Shown here: positions 1-11,349 of the stretch, in pieces
Numbering within the stretch: the first letter of the stretch is position 1
Layout: each line of letters begins with the position of its first letter
Source: Turnera subulata
Taxonomy: Eukaryota > Streptophyta > Magnoliopsida > Malpighiales > Passifloraceae
Reading direction: 5' to 3'
Assembly (NCBI GenBank): GCA_028386065.3
Contig: JAKUCV010000418.1
Coordinates: forward strand, 92,075-156,074
DNA length: 64,000 nucleotides
Notes under the pieces: generated by a model
Told to the model about the DNA's origin: nothing
What the model saw: the letters and a program-made list of their open reading frames with translations, nothing else
The model's database searches: none
Position numbers and translations under genes: made by a program

Positions 1-244
1 CTTGATAGAAGCACGGCAATTGCTTAACCTTTTGTCAAGCAGTCAGCCAGAAAACTTCATGAATCCTGTGATAAGGGAGAGGAACTACAATGCTTTGGAT
101 TATAAGAAGGTGGCTAACATCTGTGACAAATTCAAGGATTCTGCAGACACAATCTTTGGAAGTCTAACAAACAGGAACACAAAGCAAAATTCCAGGATGA
201 AGTCAATGGATGTACTAAAGAAAAGATTGAAGGACTTCAATTGA
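1..244 (+). CDS. SEC15: Exocyst complex subunit SEC15-like, C-terminal end (partial)
   Basis: The last 80 codons of a gene entering from the left edge; the frame is open from base 2 to a TGA at 242-244. The peptide holds PENFMNPVIRERNYNALDYK, then KVANICDKFKDS, and ends KKRLKDFN. I recognise this as the extreme C-terminus of plant exocyst SEC15 (SEC15B-like). SEC15 is the exocyst subunit that links Rab GTPase on secretory vesicles to the tethering complex at the plasma membrane. Plant SEC15 genes are usually intronless, and no intron is visible here. An AATAAA at 390-395 is a plausible poly(A) signal. The family call comes from memory of the C-terminal signature, without an alignment. The A/B paralogue assignment is uncertain. 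Confidence 0.75.
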   Translation, partial: LIEARQLLNLLSSSQPENFMNPVIRERNYNALDYKKVANICDKFKDSADTIFGSLTNRNTKQNSRMKSMDVLKKRLKDFN

Positions 245-1281
245 GAAAGGTCCAATTCTGTCCGCATGGGAAGTCCATATTATTTTTCCTTCCTTCCCTC
301 TGAATTTTATACTCTTTTTTTTTTTCTTGTTCTTTTTCATGGTTGTGGATTAGAGGAGAGCGCATTTGTTCGTCTGGTCACATTTTTGTAATAAAAATTA
401 GTATGTTATTTCCTTTGCCATCGGGATCAAGGATAAATCTACTTCCTCGCACCCTTGCAGTTTCTATGGCAGCATTGTGCTGCGTATGGACTTTTTGTAG
501 TTTTGTCATGGGTTAGGCTATAAATTGTTCTGGTTAATGGTACATGAGATCTGAGCAAAAAAAGATGGTACATGAGAAGCTTTCACTGCTCTCTACCATA
601 TAGTCTGTCACATCGCTATCATTAAAGATGAAAACTCACTTTTCTATTCATGCTGGACATGTGCCACTAGGCACGGCGAAGAGTGGAAGGACTCGATGGA
701 AACTTGTAATGCAATTGAACGGACAAAAATGGAAGGAATTTACACGTCAAGAATACTATTAAATATTTCAGAAACGTTAGCCATTTTCCTCTTATGAAAC
801 GAAATCATAGAATGGATTACAAAGCTGAGATCTTACATCGTTTCTACCATTTTCGGTTACAAAATTGGGTATGAGGAGAAGCTTGACCCCAGTAACTATC
901 AAGCTAATGATGCAGGTAGATTTGATGGAAAAGAGCCCAGCGTCAGTTACATTTCTATTTACCTCGTCAACAGTAAAATCAATGGCCAAGGTATCATGAA
1001 AAGATAAAACGTAGAATGTAAGAAAAGCAGCGGATTGACAGTTGCTACAAGAAAGCAACAAATAATTTTCTAAGAAAATAAGGCGGCATTGGGAGAGAAA
1101 ATAGTAAGAGAACGATCGAAATAGGTACTCAATGTTCATCAGGCCATATCTAGATCCTCACAACAACGAGATGAAAACAAATAAGTTGTTCTTAAAAGAC
1201 TACTACATAAAGAGCGTTCCAACTCCAAGTAAACAAGAAACAAAAAAGAGACGCAACAAAAGAGTCTCTAAGACACATAAT
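245..1281. other. SEC15 3' UTR, intergenic spacer and RPL7A 3' UTR
   Basis: T-rich 3' UTR of the SEC15-like gene to about 420, then a convergent intergenic spacer leading into the 3' end of the minus-strand ribosomal protein gene. A 115-codon minus-strand ORF (792-1139) has no recognisable domain and composition like non-coding DNA, so it is not called. Confidence 0.6.
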
Positions 1282-3226
<1,945 letters not shown>

Positions 3227-3291
3227 TTGGGAGAGTCTTCTGGTTCCTTGGAGACTCGCGGCTTGTGAAAACGGCGGTGTGAGTTTTGCCA

Positions 3292-3496
3292 AAACCCTAA
3301 AACCAGACCCAACTAAAGCGAATGGGGGAAAGCGGAGCTTATATACGTGGCAAAGCTTCGTATCCGACCCCCTAGTCCTTTCGCCTAATATAGGAAAATA
3401 TTCGGACTAGACAAATCATAAACCAAGCTCGAACTGTCTTACAGCCCAAAAAGCTTCAACAAAAGTATTTGAAGCCCATTATCCGGAGGTTGGGCT
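3292..3496 (-). promoter_or_regulatory. RPL7A promoter: telo-box, TATA box, site II elements
   Basis: Upstream of the RPL7A ATG on the minus strand are a telo-box (AAACCCTAA on +, 3292-3300), a TATA box (TATATAAG, 3338-3345) and TGGGCT site II-type motifs (3443-3448 and 3473-3478 on minus; 3491-3496 on plus). Telo-box plus site II (TGGGCY) is the established combination driving ribosomal protein genes in cycling plant cells. The motifs are seen directly; activity is inferred. Confidence 0.7.
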
Positions 3497-3499
3497 TAG

Positions 3500-4383
3500 A
3501 AACAGCTTTGATATCTTTTATTAGGCCGCATCCGCTGTGCAAATTCTAACAGAAGTTGTGCGAGTCTATTTTTACGACCACATTATTGGATTTCAGCTTC
3601 CAAGCGATTTTCTAAGCCCAAAATCTCGGCTTCAAGATCCCCGAGTTTCCAGCGAAAGCCAACGACCGCTCTGCTCGCTAATGTTTATCTTTGTCCATTG
3701 CCTATAGCCGCTGAGGTCATTTATATGGCAGGTCAAATTTGAGTGGGAAACTGAATTTGCTCAAGCCAGATATAAATAATGTGTTTTGTATCATGCTTGC
3801 GTAGGTTTGAGACCATCTAATTGAGTATTACCTTACTCGAGTTACTTAATGCATTGGCTTCCAATTTAGAAGGCCATTTACTTTCAGTTTCACTTTCATC
3901 CATATCATGTACAACCTTTTTAGAATTTTTTATTTGCTGGATTGGGGTCATATTATTATTATATATTTATATATTCAATGCTCACTATCGAAAGAAAATG
4001 AATAATATAATGTACACTTAACACTGTTGAAGTAAATTTTGATATCATGATATGAGTGGTGATGATCTAATAAACTAGTGGCATGACACATTAACTATGT
4101 CCAGCCTCTCTCTATGGGAGATTCTAGCTAGTTTCGCCTTTCCAATTTATTTTGCCGGAAAACATCCTTTCCATTGATATTTAAACGGAGTCCTTGCATA
4201 GTTTGGCTCTCAGACTTGCTGGAGGGTATATTGGCACAACATGTTGGAAGCTATGGCATTAGTGTAACCAAAAATTTTTGGCCCAGAGGCCGAGCTTGTC
4301 TCTAATCTGATTAAAGTAATTAAGTACCTGGTGGCAGAATTCAAGGTTGGATTGAGTTGTCCGATAACACATCACCAGATGCA
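3500..4383. other. Intergenic, no gene seen
   Basis: AT-rich DNA between the RPL7A promoter and the TE block. Short ORFs (such as 3821-4021) carry no recognisable domain. Confidence 0.5.
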
Positions 4384-4711
4384 TTAGCATGCCAATGCCG
4401 CCTCTCTCTCGTTAAAAGAACCAGGGCATGGATGTGTTAAGCTTAATTTGGCTTCACATATTGATAGTTCGAATTCCAAGGCTTCACTAGTAGAGGTGTT
4501 TCGACACCACAATGGGCAGTGGATTAAAGGCTTTGGTATAGGTCTTGGTTTATGTTCTAGAGTGAAAGTTAATTTTTGGGGAATTTTAGACTTGCAGATG
4601 GCAAAACATTTTGTGAGGTGTAATTTTAACATTGAGACCCTTTGGTGGAATACATCAACTCTAAGTTGGAGCTGGATTCAGAAGTTGATAATATAATTAG
4701 GGAGACCAAAT
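4384..4711 (+). pseudogene. Degenerate RNase H-like (RVT_3) remnant
   Basis: Translation around 4448-4696 resembles the RNase H-type domain found at the end of plant LINEs and in RNase H-like genes. The segment HHNGQWIKGFGIGLG matches the usual 'R-x-x-x-G-x-W-i-x-G-F-x-x-x-i-G' turn, and 'W-x-i-x-D-L-Q-M-A' resembles the following helix. The acidic catalytic residues are not convincingly preserved and there is no complete frame. The first Copia element is inserted immediately after it at 4717. Recognition is by pattern only. Confidence 0.4.
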
Positions 4712-5041
4712 CTCTTTGTTAGAACCTATGTCTTCATGGTTCATTCATTACAGGTTTTGATAAATGACAAACCAAGATCATAACAATGATGAAGCAAAAA
4801 GAAATCAAGCAAACAAGCACTCAACCAAAGTGATCAAGAATTCAAGTGAAGATATGATCAAGAAGCAAAGGATCAAAGTGAATGATCACAAGAATTGAAG
4901 AGCCAAGAAAGAAGAGCTAGATCCATAAATTGTACAGGGTATAACACTCAACTCTTCTAGGACATTGGCTCAAAATAAGATGACTTTTGCTCATGCATAA
5001 CATAACATACTTCCAAGCATAAAAATGTTTTTCGAGCCATG

Positions 5042-5727
5042 AACATCGATGTTGTGTATTTAAACATCGATGTTCCTGCCTTTACACAATTCTTCAAAAC
5101 AGGCAGAAGGCTCAGAACATCGATGTTGGAATCCCAAACATCGATGTTCTAGTGACCGTTGCTTTTAAAATTAGTCATAACATCGATGTTCCCATTTGTA
5201 ACATCGATGTTCCATAATGGTCAGTTTTAATTTGTTTTTGCCGAGCCAAAATAACATCGATGTTGCCTTCTAAACATCGATGTTCCTGCCTTCAAAGAAT
5301 TTTTCAAAAACGGCAGTAGGCAAATAACATCGATGTTGGCATCCCAAACATCGATGTTCTTGGTTTCAACCATTTTTCCAAATGTTGGCAGAAGGCCAAG
5401 AACATCGATGTTGGAATCCCACACATCGATGTTCTCATGACCGTTGCATTTGAAAACACTTTTGCATAAGCAAAACATCGATGTTCTATTCCATAACATC
5501 GATGTTCTTCAAATGCTCAGCTTCAATCATTTTTCACAGAAGCAAAATAACATCGATATTGGAATGAAAACATCGATGTTCTTCACAGATCAGTTTTCAT
5601 CTCATATTCACAGAATCAAAATAACATCGATGTTGGGATGGAGAACATCGATGTTTTAGTTACCGTTGGCCCAAAATTCAAATTTAATGGGCAAAACATC
5701 GATGTTCTACCTTTAAACATCGATGTT
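5042..5727. repeat. Array of 10 pairs of the palindrome AACATCGATGTT (5' LTR)
   Basis: Twenty copies (two with one substitution) of the 12-bp palindrome AACATCGATGTT, arranged as ten pairs. Pair starts are near 5042, 5116, 5179, 5253, 5326, 5401, 5474, 5549, 5623 and 5695. Within every pair the second copy begins exactly 21 bp after the first. Pairs recur every 72-75 bp, with one 63-bp step. Spacers are variable (often GGAATCCCA inside pairs, and GCCTTC... / ...GGCAG between pairs). The array lies in U3 and stops about 95 bp upstream of the TATA box, the position expected of an enhancer. The ORFs crossing it are by-products of the repeat. Confidence 0.95.
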
Positions 5728-5820
5728 TTAGCCGTTGAGCAGACAACTTTTCAGCACCCACTATGTTTTGTTTAAGATTGTTTTTGGGTGGATTTAAAAC
5801 GGCTCTATAACATTTCATAG

Positions 5821-5828
5821 CTATAAAT
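5821..5828 (+). promoter_or_regulatory. Putative TATA box of Copia 5' LTR
   Basis: CTATAAAT in the U3/R region about 95 bp downstream of the last palindrome; the same sequence is present in the 3' LTR. It is a likely LTR core promoter, inferred from position and motif. Confidence 0.55.
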
Positions 5829-6406
5829 TGAGCATTTTTAGCTCTGTTTCAAAGTGAATCAACTCTCTACATTCAAGCATTCATTCCATACATTTATCAA
5901 AATTATTATTGAGCCAATATCCTATTGAGGATTTGAGAGTTGCCTTTTAGAGCTTAATCTTGTATACTCATATCTGCTCTTTGAGAGAGTTCTTTGTTTG
6001 AGTGATTGAATTGTATATTCATACACCTTAAGGGAGGTTAGTTCCCTTGGTTAGATTCATAAGAAGAGGTGTATATCTTCTTGTGTGAAAAGTCTTGAAG
6101 TGAGGTATCTTCAAGCAAGAGAGCTGAAGTTCATGTGACTTGAACTTTCAGGTTTAGGATTCTTGTGACTAGAATTCCTAGGTTGTAATGGTTTGTTAAG
6201 CACCCGTAAGCTTAACGTAGATAGTGAAATCTTCAAGTGAGACTTGAAGGGCTGGATTAGCCACATTAGTAGAGTGTGTGTGAACCAGGATAAATTGCTT
6301 GTTCTTCATTCTTTCAATTCCGCATTTTTATTTCCTGCAAATATTTTCAGTTTTAGGTCTAAAGCTATTCACCCCCCCTCTAGCTTAGCCTTTCCGATCT
6401 AACAAT

Positions 6407-6419
6407 TGGTAGCGGAGCC
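6407..6419 (+). promoter_or_regulatory. Primer-binding site of first Copia element
   Basis: TGGTAGCGGAGCC, two bases after the 5' LTR. It differs at two positions from the usual plant initiator-Met site TGGTATCAGAGC (T to G and A to G). The same variant is found in other elements in this window. Confidence 0.75.
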
Positions 6420-6460
6420 TAACTCTCTGAAAGACTTAACCGTTTGAGAGGAAAGTTTCT

Positions 6461-7938
6461 ATGGCTTGTTCAAGTTATTTGTATGTAGGAATCACTGAAG
6501 GACAATCCATCAGCCAGGCACCATTCTTCGACAAAACAGATTATACATATTGGAAGGAAAGGATGAAAGTTTTCATCCAAGCCAATGACTTTGCAGCCTG
6601 GCTAACGATAAAGAATGGCATTCAAATCCCATCCAAGACGGAAGTGGAGTACAACGTAGATGACATCCAAAGAATCGAAAACAACTCCAAGGCGATTAAC
6701 ATGCTTCAGAGTGCGGTCAATCCAAATGACTATCAGATAATCTCGCACTGCGCAACAGCCAAGGAGATGTGGGGATTGCTGGGAATCATCTATGAGGAAA
6801 CCGACAGCAAGCAAAATGAGACTGTCAACCTTTGTTGCATGGCAAAGGAAGAATCTCCGGAAGAGGTAAGTACTTCCTATTCGAGTGATGACTATACATT
6901 TGAAGAACTGCAAAATGCATTTAATGAAGTATATAGTAAATTCATTTTAGTCTCTAAGGTCAATAAAAATTTAAAGAAACAAATTACAACCTTAGAAAAT
7001 GATAATGAGAAATTAGTAAACGATAAGAATGAGTTATCTAGTAAAATTAATAAGCTTGAAGAAGAAAAGCATGCTCTCAATATATCATACAATGAACTTA
7101 ACGAGAAGATATCCTCAAATGTATGTGCTTGTGTTGTATTGGGAAAGGAGAATGAATCTCTTAGGTCTCAAATTGATGATTTGAAGAATACATTAGAAAA
7201 GTTCACAAATGGTAGAGATGGTCTTAATCTTCTTCTAGGACAACAAAGAAAGACACATAAACATGATGCTCCATCTTCTACTCATCACACTACATCACAT
7301 GAACATGCTAAACCACATGCACACAATGCTAGATCACATGTTCACAACACAAGATTACACATTCATCATAGAAAGTTACATGCTCAAAATGCCAAACCAA
7401 AGGTAAGTAGTGGAAAAGTTCACTATGCTAAATTGTATGCTTACAATGCTAGATAAAATGCTAATGATGCAAGACCACATATACACAGTGCCAAAAATGA
7501 AGGTTCCTATTTTACTAAACCTAGGAAATATATGACTCAATTTAGGAAAAACAAGATTATACCTAGGGAAGACAAGTATAATAGATTGCATGAACATAAG
7601 CAATATGGTACCTATAACCAACCTAGAAGGATGCACAATCCAAATGTAATTTGCCATTATTGCAATAGAATGGGACACATTGCTCCTGTTTGCTTTACTA
7701 GGCATAGGCATTGGGCTCAAGAAGAAGCTCATCATTACTATGTTCCTAACCACAAAGGACCCAAAAAGATTTGGGTACCAAAATCCCTTTGATTTGTTTT
7801 GCAGGTATGCTTGAAGGCATCAAAGTACTTTGGTACCTTGATTGCGGATGCTCCAAGCAAATGACCAAAGAAGCATCCAAGTTTTTGAATATGGCCACAC
7901 TCGACGATTTCGGCAGAAATGCAAGGATCAGAAGATGA
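6461..7938 (+). pseudogene. Copia gag with coiled coil and zinc knuckle; truncated protease start
   Basis: The ATG at 6461 opens a gag of the UBN2/Copia type: near residue 20 'PFFDKTDYTYWKERM', the usual 'f-d-G-x-n-Y-x-x-W' gag start. This is followed by 'INMLQSAVNPNDYQII' and 'A-K-E-M-W'. Residues about 155-245 form a heptad-rich coiled coil. Residues about 265-331 form a His-rich stretch of imperfect H-x-H-N-A-R/K units. An in-frame TAA (7454-7456) interrupts it; the frame then continues to a zinc knuckle C-x2-C-x4-H-x4-C (CHYCNRMGHIAPVC) and a TGA at 7790-7792. After this, in another frame, WYLDCGCSKQMT (near 7830) is the eroded W-x-L-D-S-G-C-S-x-x-M-T start of Copia protease, with the catalytic D-S-G reading D-C-G. 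Nothing downstream resembles integrase or reverse transcriptase. Confidence 0.8.
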
Positions 7939-8363
7939 TAGAATCGATGTTCAGTACCCCTCACCAAGATCAAGAGAAAGGGGGAATAAGGCTTGCTGAA
8001 GAAGTAACATAATGGGGAAGAAACTACTAATGATGATAATGATGGAAACTAGGAACCATCTTTCTAAACCCTTATCCTCGTTATCCTTTATGTTTTGTTT
8101 TTCATAAAATACTTTGCCATATGCATGAACTTAGGGGGAATTATAAATCATATCTTAAGGGGAGGAATAAATATATGCATCATCATTAGCAAAATGCCAA
8201 AAGGGGGAAGATAAGAAGAAGTATATGCATCTAGATGATAAGAAGAAGTATATGCATCTAGATAGGGGGAATCATAGTTTGAAAAACATAGGGGGAATCA
8301 TCTTTATGTTATAAACATTACCATATACTTCTAGGTGTTTGTCATTATCAAAAAGGGGGAAAT

Positions 8364-10030
8364 TGTTAGAACCTATGTCTTCATGGTTCATTCATTACAG
8401 GTTTTGATAAATGACAAACCAAGATCATAACAATGATGAAGCAAAAAGAAATCAAGCAAACAAGCACTCAACCAAAGTGATCAAGAATTCAAGTGAAGAT
8501 ATGATCAAGAAGCAAAGGATCAAAGTGAATGATCATAAGAATTGAAGAGCCAAGAAAGAAGAGTTAGATCCATAAATTGTACAAGGTATAACACTCAACT
8601 CTTCTAGGACATTGGCTCAAAATAAGATGAATTTTGCTCATGCATAACATAACATACTTCCAAGCATAAAAATGTTTTTCGAGCCAAGAACATCGATGTT
8701 GTGTATTTAAACATCGATGTTCCTACCTTTGCACAATTCTTCAAAACAGGCAGAAGGCTCAGAACATCGATGTTGGAATCCCAAACATCGATGTTCTAGT
8801 GACCGTTGCTTTTAAAATTAGTCATAACATCGATGTTCCATAATGGTCAGTTTTAATTTGTTTTTGCCGAGCCAAAATAACATCGATGTTGCCTTCTAAA
8901 CATCGATGTTCCTGCCTTCAAAGAATTTTTCAAAAACGGCAGTAGGCAAATAACATCGATGTTGGCATCCCAAACATCGATGTTCTTGGTTTCAACCATT
9001 TTTCCAAATGTTGGCAGAAGGCCAAGAACATCGATGTTGGAATCCCAAACAACGATGTTCTCATGACCGTTGCATTTGAAAACACTTTTGCATAAGCAAA
9101 ACATCGATGTTCTATTCCATAACATCGATGTTCTTCAAATGCTCAACTTCAATCATTTTTCACAGAAGCAAAATAACATCGATATTGGAATGAAAACATC
9201 GATGTTCTTCACAGATCAGTTTTCATCTCATATTCACAGAATCAAAATAACATCGATGTTGGGATGGATAACATCGATGTTTTAGTTACCGTTGGCCCAA
9301 AATTCAAATTTAATGGGCAAAACATCGATGTTCTACCTTTAAACATCGATGTTTTAGCCGTTGAGCAGACAACTTTTCAGCACCCACTATGTTTTGTTTA
9401 AGATTGTTTTTGGGTGGATTTAAAACGGCTCTATAACATTTCATAGCTATAAATTGAGCATTTTTAGCTCTGTTTCAAAGTGAATCAACTCTCTACATTC
9501 AAGCATTCATTCCATACATTTATCAAAATTATTATTGAGCCAATATCCTATTGAGGATTTGAGAGTTGCCTTTTAGAGTTTAATCTTGTATACTCATATC
9601 TGCTCTTTGAGAGAGTTCTTTGTTTGAGTGATTGAATTGTATATTCATACACCTTAAGGGAGGTTAGTTCCCTTGGTTAGATTCACAAGAAGAGGTGTAT
9701 ATCTTCTTGTGTGAAAAGTCTTGAAGTGAGGTATCTTCAAGCAAGAGAGCTGAAGTTCATGTGACTTGAACTTTCAGGTTTAGGATTCTTGTGACTAGAA
9801 TTCCTAGGTTGTAACGGTTTGTTAAGCACCCGTAAGCTTAACGTAGATAGTGAAATCTTCAAGTGAGACTTGAAGAGCTGGATTAGCCACACTAGTAGAG
9901 TGTGTGTGAACCAGGATAAATTGCTTGTTCTTCATTCTTTCAATTCCGCATTTTTATTTCCTGCAAATATTTTCAGTTTTAGGTCTAAAGCTATTCACCC
10001 CCCCTCTAGCTTAGCCTTTCCGATCTAACA
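8364..10030 (+). repeat. 3' LTR of first Copia element (1,667 bp)
   Basis: Near-identical to the 5' LTR, ending TCTAACA followed by the TSD CTCTT. Its palindrome array runs 8689-9353 with 19 copies. One 21-bp unit between two adjacent palindromes is missing relative to the 5' LTR, and one copy near 9050 is mutated (AACAACGATGTT). The small number of differences suggests a fairly recent insertion. Confidence 0.92.
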
Positions 10031-10035
10031 CTCTT

Positions 10036-10708
10036 TTGGCATCTAATTGGCAAGGTCAAATCCCGTTTGTAACAGGGACGGATCCAGGGGAAGGCCCCCT
10101 AAATCCGTTTTCTTATTTAGATTTTGAACCTTGAAATGGAATTTCTTTTATGACCGACTAAACGACGACTAAGGCAAACCTTTCTTTTTGTTCTTTGTCA
10201 TTTTCTGAAAGGATTTGCTGGAACCTGAACCTTTGGCACTCACTTTAGTGGCTTTGTCCCTAATGGAATTGAGTAGGAAGATCTGCCCATGATCTAGTGT
10301 TCCACATTTCTGGTATTGGAAGAAGGAAGCGTCTTTACTCTTACTCATTCGGTTTACGCACCTATACTATTAAATAAAACAGAAAGCTAACAGCAGGCCC
10401 CACACTCTTGATATAGTCTGCTACTGGTAGCAAAGGTTCAAGCAGGTTTAAAGTTCCTTTGTATTCCAGTCAGTTTTCTCAAACTAAAGTAATCGGTACC
10501 AATTTGCACAATAAGCCTATCATAAAAGGGGGGTCCACTCATGCGATAGCTTTTTCTTGTTCTTAGAACCTTTTTATCTTTCTTTTAACCTCAAGAGGTT
10601 CGTATTGAAGTGAAGGTAGGAGTAGGACTGAAAAAAGAAAAGCAGTTGGCTCTTTGTTTGAGCTATTCGACCCTTTCTCAATAACTTAGTAAAACAAACG
10701 CAGTGTAG
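10036..10708. other. Unassigned stretch, possibly organelle-derived
   Basis: No gene is recognisable. The sequence is less AT-rich than its surroundings and looks like plant mitochondrial spacer DNA in style, with runs such as GTAGGAGTAGGACTGAAAAAAG. This is a weak impression, not a match. It sits between the first Copia element and a LINE RT fragment. Confidence 0.25.
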
Positions 10709-10905
10709 CTTTTATCGGGAAGACATGGTACAGATAATGTAGGGATAACTAAAGAAATCCTTCATAATTTCAACAATCAAAGGATTAGGAAAGGAGCCGT
10801 GGCATGGAAAATAGATCTCAAAAAGGCGTATGATAGAGTCAGTTGGAAATTCTTAGAATCTGTTCTTAACGATATTGGGTTTCCTCCTACTAGCTTTGGT
10901 TGGAC
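10709..10905 (+). pseudogene. LINE (non-LTR) reverse transcriptase fragment
   Basis: About 65 codons: SGRHGTDNVGITKEILHNF, then AVAWKIDLKKAYDRVSW and VLNDIGFPP. This is the plant LINE RT segment around the 'P-G-R-x-x-x-D-N' and 'K-x-D-x-x-K-A-Y-D' motifs, the latter holding the first catalytic Asp. The domain's YADD region is absent. It is truncated, with no ORF of its own; the second Copia element is inserted about 40 bp downstream. Confidence 0.75.
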
Positions 10906-10947
10906 CAAACCAACCCTCGTCCGATCAAGAGCGGAACAACTTGACCA

Positions 10948-11313
10948 TGTTGGGATTTAGGATGTAATTGGACTTGGCCCAAGATAGGCTTTGGCTTGAA
11001 GGAAAAGTAGGACAATTAATTTTGCTTGGAGTGTCCTCCAAGTAGTAGCTCTTTAGCTATTATAAATAAGAGGTTTTGGGTTAGTTTTTGTAGGGCTGCA
11101 AAGTAGTTGTGGGTGCGCGGCTAGAGTAGAAAAAGTGTAGAAACAAGTCTTATGACTTGAGAGAAGTATTTTATTGGGAGGTTTTATGTACTAATATTTT
11201 GATATTAGTGAAAATTGAAGTTCGTGGACGTAGGCAAGTTTAAGGCCGAACCACGTTAAATTATTGTGTCCTACTTTCTTTTATTCGCGAATCTTTTGCA
11301 GTTTTTCCCAACA
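10948..11313 (+). repeat. 5' LTR of second Copia element
   Basis: 366 bp, beginning TGTTGGGA and ending TTCCCAACA. Contains CTATTATAAATAAG, a likely TATA region. Confidence 0.9.
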
Positions 11314-11349
11314 ACTGGTAGCGAAGCGCGGGTTCGATAAAGTTTCGCG

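Larger units (their letters stand above)
4717..6404 (+). repeat. 5' LTR of first Copia element (1,688 bp)
   Basis: Starts TGTTAGAACC and ends GATCTAACA. It carries the palindrome array in its U3 (5042-5727), then a TATA box CTATAAAT at 5821-5828. It is 21 bp longer than the 3' LTR, explained by one palindrome-plus-spacer unit that is present here and missing there. Confidence 0.92.
4717..10030 (+). mobile_element. Complete non-autonomous Copia-type LTR retrotransposon
   Basis: A 5,314-bp element with LTRs 4717-6404 and 8364-10030, flanked by a perfect 5-bp target duplication CTCTT (4712-4716 and 10031-10035). LTRs begin TGTTAGA and end TCTAACA, a perfect 7-bp terminal inverted repeat. The primer-binding site TGGTAGCGGAGCC lies at 6407-6419, and a polypurine tract AAAAAGGGGGAAA ends just before the 3' LTR. 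The 1,959-bp interior encodes a gag-like protein, a zinc knuckle and the first residues of a Copia protease. Integrase, reverse transcriptase and RNase H are absent, so movement would depend on proteins from elsewhere. Intact ends and TSD mean it transposed as this short form or was deleted internally after insertion. Confidence 0.92.

Noticed and set aside
792..1139. 115-codon minus-strand ORF downstream of RPL7A
   Set aside because: No recognisable domain, AT-rich spacer composition, no promoter or splice signals seen.
5227..5659. ORFs on both strands with repeated N-I-D-V peptides
   Set aside because: They are translations of the palindrome repeat (AAC ATC GAT GTT) within the LTR, not proteins; the same ORFs recur in the 3' LTR.
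5042..5727. Palindrome array as a CRISPR-like array
   Set aside because: Spacers are 9 bp or about 40-50 bp and not unique, repeats are only 12 bp, the context is a plant Copia LTR, and the same array is duplicated in the other LTR.
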